Source of the DNA: Brasenia schreberi
Lineage: Eukaryota; Streptophyta; Magnoliopsida; Nymphaeales; Cabombaceae
Reading direction: 5' to 3'
DNA: 64,000 nt
Assembly: GCA_036023115.1 (NCBI GenBank)
Contig: JAYKKT010000064.1
Coordinates: 5,942,001 to 6,006,000, forward strand
The position numbers and the translations under genes were made by a program. This document shows positions 61,501 to 64,000 of this stretch, in pieces; positions within the stretch are counted from its first letter, which is position 1, and each line of letters opens with the position of its first letter. The notes below the pieces were generated by a model that saw only the letters and a list, made by a program, of their open reading frames with translations, made no database searches and was not told the DNA's origin.

Positions 61501-63317
61501 ACAGGTGCTGGAAATGGAAACAAGTGGGGACACTACTATTATAAATATACAACAACAACTAAGCCTTTTCCCATACTAGATGGGATTGGCTACATGGATT
61601 CTTTGTTTTCACATAGCCCTATCATAATTGTATAATCCATGGTAAATAAGTCCGACATGTTGGTTATCGTAAGCCTAATGCAACCCTCCTCTTTTATCGA
61701 GGCTTGGGACCGGTCATGCAAGGGTGATCCCTTACATTGGGCGGAGTTACTCTTATTATAAGTATAATATGTCATGTTTTATTATCATATAATTGATAAT
61801 ATTTATAACAAAGAGAATATTGTTTCCATAGGTTAATTCACTAGTAAAGTACTTATAAGTCAATATTCATGAAAGGTTTTAGTGACACAACACTAAACAT
61901 AATTAAAATCAATAAGTTAGACATGGGAGAGGGAAGTGTGAAAGAAGCACCAAAATCTTGCCAGTGATATCAACAAACTCAAATACAAATGATCTCGTAA
62001 GATCTTCAACAAGCCAAATCAGTAAACCTTAGTTTACAAGACAAACCAAATAGGTATAACACCAAACAAGTCAAGTGAGCACAAAAAGCTCTAATTATTT
62101 ATTTCACACCATCCTCTATTTACAGAGGTTTATTACAAGTGAGAAGAGAGAGTGAGAGAGAGACTATCATGGAGCAGCTGCTCCCAACGGCTACACAATT
62201 AGCCATTAGGAGTTCCTAATGGCTAGTAGTGTAGCCATTGGGTGTTGATGGGTCCTTGAAGGGCCAGTCCAAGGGGGCCCATGCCAGTGGCCTGCTGGGC
62301 CCTAATGGCCCAGCTCTATTACAAGTTAACAGGAAATACAGGTTAATTGTCAGGGTGTCCAACACTAGTGACAGTGCAGTTTCCTGGTAGAATTGTCTGT
62401 GACATAGTTCTTTGAGACTACCACCCTCATAATGATCATCGCCAACTCAAACTTCATCTGTTTCTTTCTCTCATTTCCCCAGTTACTGACATATGCATGA
62501 ATGAACCAGCGTATCAGTGGCAACAACATTAGGTACAGATTGTCCTAATCCCAGGTTGCCATTTGGGGAAAAAAAAAGAGAAAAGGAATTAAAGTGGGTT
62601 CAAAGGAAGAGGCTTGGTAATGTACCTTCATGTGGTTCTAGTTTAGGACGCAGAATAAAGCTCTTGAAGGACACAACTCTAACGTTTTCAAAAGATGTTC
62701 AACTTTTAAGATGATATTCTGAACCATGCTATTATAGTAGTGTGACCCTGGTATTAACATCTTATTTCTTTTGTGCTTTTGTTTATTGCAAGGAATGCTA
62801 TCTACAGCATTTTGAATCCATGTGATAGAGATGTAATATAGTTGGTTTTGGAAGACATCTTATTCCCTGATTGGAATTTTGATCTCTCAGTCAGAGATTG
62901 AGACACTGTTGTAACATTTGGAACTTCTGTGAAGCTTTCCAATACTGAATTGAGCCGTTTAAACTTCTCTTTACGAGTTTTCTGATATAAGACGTCCATG
63001 GCCTTTTTGCCATACTTACAATGAAGCAGATTTTTTGACCCATCGAGATATTTAGCCCAGTTCCTTATTTTTCCCCATCTTTATTACAGTGGGCAGAAAG
63101 TTGTCATTGAGGAAAAGTATAATGGCACTTGTCCAGAAAAGAGTGTAGTCACCATTCAGGTGAGAAGGCAGGTGTTTGACAAACCAGGATATTCATTTAT
63201 TTCACCCTTTTTTGCTATAATTATCTTTCTATCTTTTCAGGGATTAACTTCTTCTGGTTATCTCTTGGCCGTTGATGATGATAATAAGAAATATGAGCTT
63301 CATCCTGATGGAAACAG
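49516..63317 (+). CDS. HCS1: Biotin holocarboxylase synthetase (biotin-protein ligase), 3'-incomplete
   Basis: Exons are 49516-49717, 51249-51516, 51740-51801, 51880-52028, 58786-58906, 59124-59279, 59851-59896, 63090-63159 and 63241-63317. All are GT/AG with matching phases and total 383 codons plus two bases; the last short exon lies beyond the window. Reaction: ATP-dependent biotinylation of a lysine in acetyl-CoA carboxylase, methylcrotonyl-CoA carboxylase and related apo-carboxylases via biotinyl-5'-AMP. Visible motifs are the biotin-binding loop GRGRSKNVWESPRGC (about residues 176-190), KIKWPNDLYLNGLKVGG (from about 235) with the catalytic-region lysine, STHDLVSQNFSEL, and the C-terminal domain ending GLTSSGYLLAVDDDNKKYEL. 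Residues 1-51 are Arg/Ser/Leu-rich like a transit peptide; Met52 (49669) could start a cytosolic form. Introns 4 (6.8 kb) and 7 (3.2 kb) are swollen by retroelements. Coding exons are undamaged. Confidence 0.95.
49718..51248 (+). other. HCS1 intron 1, with a repeated small hairpin
   Basis: The intron contains two close copies of CATGGG(G)CGGAGACCCATG at 50653-50671 and 50722-50739, each able to form a CATGGG/CCCATG stem. No transposon or RNA gene is recognised in the rest. Confidence 0.45.
52692..53022 (+). repeat. Copia left LTR
   Basis: It starts CGTTAACTTAATAGG (TG decayed to CG) and ends CTATTTTTACA. It aligns along its length with 58151-58492, with numerous substitutions and a deletion of the CTCTATAAATAGAGG segment. 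A related solo LTR is at 61937-62331. Confidence 0.93.
53023..53036 (+). other. Copia primer-binding site
   Basis: TGGTATCAAAGTCG directly follows the left LTR. It matches the common plant copia primer site TGGTATCAGAGC, complementary to the initiator methionine tRNA 3' end, with substitutions. Confidence 0.85.
53950..54780 (+). pseudogene. Copia gag remnant
   Basis: It encodes KLDRKNYQEWAQSIELVLRS, then a broken middle and SISNYYGELKSLWNEQ. It ends in a decayed zinc knuckle (QCSHRGKKRHTHDQCWEIIG), in which one cysteine of the usual CCHC set is replaced. Several stops and frameshifts are present. Family resemblance is to the UBN2 type of copia gag. Confidence 0.8.
54976..55736 (+). mobile_element. 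hAT transposon remnant nested in the copia protease
   Basis: It encodes the transposase C-terminal dimerisation region (VRVLSQTCSATGCERN, VFEHIHTKKRNRLENK). After a gap, an intact acidic tail of about 71 codons follows (55285-55500). Its right end on minus is CAGTGTTATTTGACGCGTAT, then CGTATCG, matching in form the right end of the hAT at 40750. The left terminal repeat and most of the transposase are absent. On the left, copia reads VIDLGV; on the right, the protease resumes as SASFHMTNEY. The insertion therefore lies at the protease Asp-Ser-Gly site, with GATTTAGG and GATTATAG as possible decayed 8-bp duplications. Confidence 0.82.
55880..56720 (+). pseudogene. Copia pre-integrase and integrase remnant
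   Basis: It encodes FSPNGCVVQNHLSKKVIGQG, LWHKRLGRLDLTKM (the pre-integrase HX3H-like region), then GGVTYYVIFVDNFTRDTW and ILRNDFGGEYLSNDFK from the catalytic core. The end is RHIIKIARTPF and FLWAEAALTFVCFINRM. Frames are broken by stops and small indels. Confidence 0.85.
57020..58090 (+). pseudogene. Copia reverse transcriptase and RNase H remnant
   Basis: The longest open piece (57104-57403) encodes KKARLVAKRYSQERGIDYEE and DIYQLYVKNAFLNSNISEEI, the RVT_2 fingers/palm region. The catalytic YVDD box is decayed to LDYDH near 57525-57545. A trace of RNase H ends in LQLVDFFTKSL near 58050. Confidence 0.88.
58136..58150 (+). other. Copia polypurine tract
   Basis: TTTGAGGGAGGGG immediately precedes the right LTR start TGTTAACTT. 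This is the usual plus-strand primer position for a copia element. Confidence 0.85.
58151..58492 (+). repeat. Copia right LTR
   Basis: It begins TGTTAACTTATAATAGG and ends GATATTTTTACA. It contains a TATA-like CTCTATAAATAGAGG at 58313-58327 and a probable polyadenylation context further on. The terminal dinucleotides are intact, unlike those of the left LTR. Confidence 0.93.
61550..61623 (-). mobile_element. Short RTE LINE 3'-end fragment in HCS1 intron 7
   Basis: On plus it reads ACAACAACAACTAAGCC, then TTTTCCCATACTAGATGGG, ATTGGCTACATGGATTC and TTTG, matching the 3' end of the LINE at 23240. The target duplication is not clear. Confidence 0.8.
61937..62331 (-). mobile_element. Solo LTR related to the intron 4 copia element
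   Basis: On minus it starts TGTTAACTTGTAATAGAGC, includes GGGCCATTAGGGCCCAGCAG, GAGCAGCTGCTCC, a TTTACAGAGG/CCTCTGTAAA context and CTTGTTTGGTGTTATACC, and ends CTTCTTTCACA. It parallels the LTRs at 52692 and 58151. Flanks GGAAG (61932-61936) and GGAAA (62332-62336) are a 5-bp duplication with one mismatch. No internal region remains, which fits LTR-LTR recombination. Confidence 0.85.
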
Positions 63318-64000
63318 GTATTAGTCTGGTCCTAGCTCTGTTAATTATTAAACTGCTGAAGATATTTAATTATGATGATATGAATCCTTGACAAAAGGAA
63401 ATAGTGAGAACATGTGAACATCATGCTAACATATGTTAACAGACTAATGATTGAAGAACCACAGGGAGGCATGTGTAAAACAAAATGGCAGGAAATCATG
63501 TATTCAATGTTGCTGCATAACGTGTTATTTATCAATTAACGTGGTTTCCCTTTGAGATAGTTAAGGCATTTCTTTCCAGTTGCCAAATCTAGCTAAGTAA
63601 GTGGACTCTAGATTTAGAAAGCTCTCTCGCAAAAAAGAACCTTTCTTTACATTATTTTGACATGCTTCTTTATGATCAGAGGGTCTTCAATCATATGGAT
63701 TCTTATTTTTCCAAACTGAGGTGCAAAAATTCTTGGAATCACAGAAAAATTATCTTGGATTGGCTGATAGGTGTTAACCATGTTTTACTAAAGAAGTCTT
63801 GGACATTTATGATGCAAATATTCCTCCTTAGGCGCATGTGGATAGTTTATATGGCACGTCTATGGAGCCAGTTAGAACTGGCAAGCTTGTATATGATGCT
63901 TGACAAACTCAAATTTTTCCACCCGCAAAGCAAACACCATTCTAAAGAAACTGCATGAGACAAAAGAAACAAGACTGGAGAACAAAACTCAAATGCTTCT
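63318..64000 (+). other. HCS1 intron 9, continuing past the window
   Basis: It begins at the donor AACAG|GTATTAG. I looked for the expected short last exon (family ending like FDFFKGLVRRK) and did not find it, so it should lie downstream. A 98-codon open frame at 63662-63958 has no recognisable family. Confidence 0.55.

Larger units (their letters stand above)
59897..63089 (+). other. HCS1 intron 7, 3.2 kb, repeat-laden
   Basis: It contains a solo copia LTR (61937-62331), a short LINE 3' fragment (61550-61623), and an LTR-like stretch near 60415-60700. The latter has CCAACGGCTAG, a strong TATA context (CTCTATATAAACCCC, 60551-60565) and repeated CTAGCC/GGCTAG words; its ends were not found. 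No coding exon for HCS1 is missing across this intron, since the phases of exons 7 and 8 join correctly. Confidence 0.5.

Noticed and set aside
63662..63958. 98-codon open frame as the terminal HCS1 exon
   Set aside because: The expected ending is short and basic with a Phe-rich start; this frame does not match, so the last exon is taken to lie outside the window.

Overview
The window is nuclear DNA from a flowering plant. The evidence is multi-exon genes with GT/AG introns of 0.1 to 7 kb, a tandem MIR166 locus, plant-specific protein families, many CT/GA/AT microsatellites, and a dense load of plant transposons (RTE and L1 LINEs, tRNA-derived SINEs, Ty1/copia, hAT, MITEs). I cannot fix the order or species from sequence alone.

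Layout. (1) 254-4220, minus: a three-exon gene for a small conserved plant protein of about 96 residues, with a TAG codon where the family has Trp. Its first intron holds an RTE LINE insertion inside a local duplication. (2) 4876-7644, minus: a WEB1-type coiled-coil protein of chloroplast photorelocation, with a probable 5'UTR intron up to about 8.6 kb. (3) 8.9-14.2 kb: repeat-rich intergenic DNA. (4) 14236-18953, plus: a six-exon conserved plant protein of 265 residues, function unknown. (5) 19-29 kb: intergenic, with SINEs, MITEs and the best RTE copy. (6) 29.57-29.89 kb, plus: two tandem miR166 hairpins. (7) 33565-33778, minus: a secreted, cysteine-rich, hevein-like peptide gene whose signal peptide and cysteine core lie in different frames. 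(8) 38.4-40.75 kb: a decayed hAT transposon. (9) 41033-45973, minus: an ARGLU1-like splicing protein. (10) 46.5-48.0 kb: a decayed L1-type LINE. (11) 49516 to beyond 63317, plus: biotin holocarboxylase synthetase (HCS1), whose final exon falls outside the window.

The most striking structure is nested in HCS1 intron 4. A 5.8-kb copia element with both LTRs, a PBS and a PPT is itself split by a remnant of the same hAT family seen at 38-41 kb; the hAT entered at the protease active site. A solo LTR related to that copia lies in HCS1 intron 7 in the opposite orientation.

The genes are independent housekeeping, regulatory and defence-type loci with no operon logic. Most non-genic sequence can be assigned to a few transposon families whose target-site duplications are still readable. 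All exon boundaries were read by eye from splice signals, reading frame and family resemblance, without transcript evidence.
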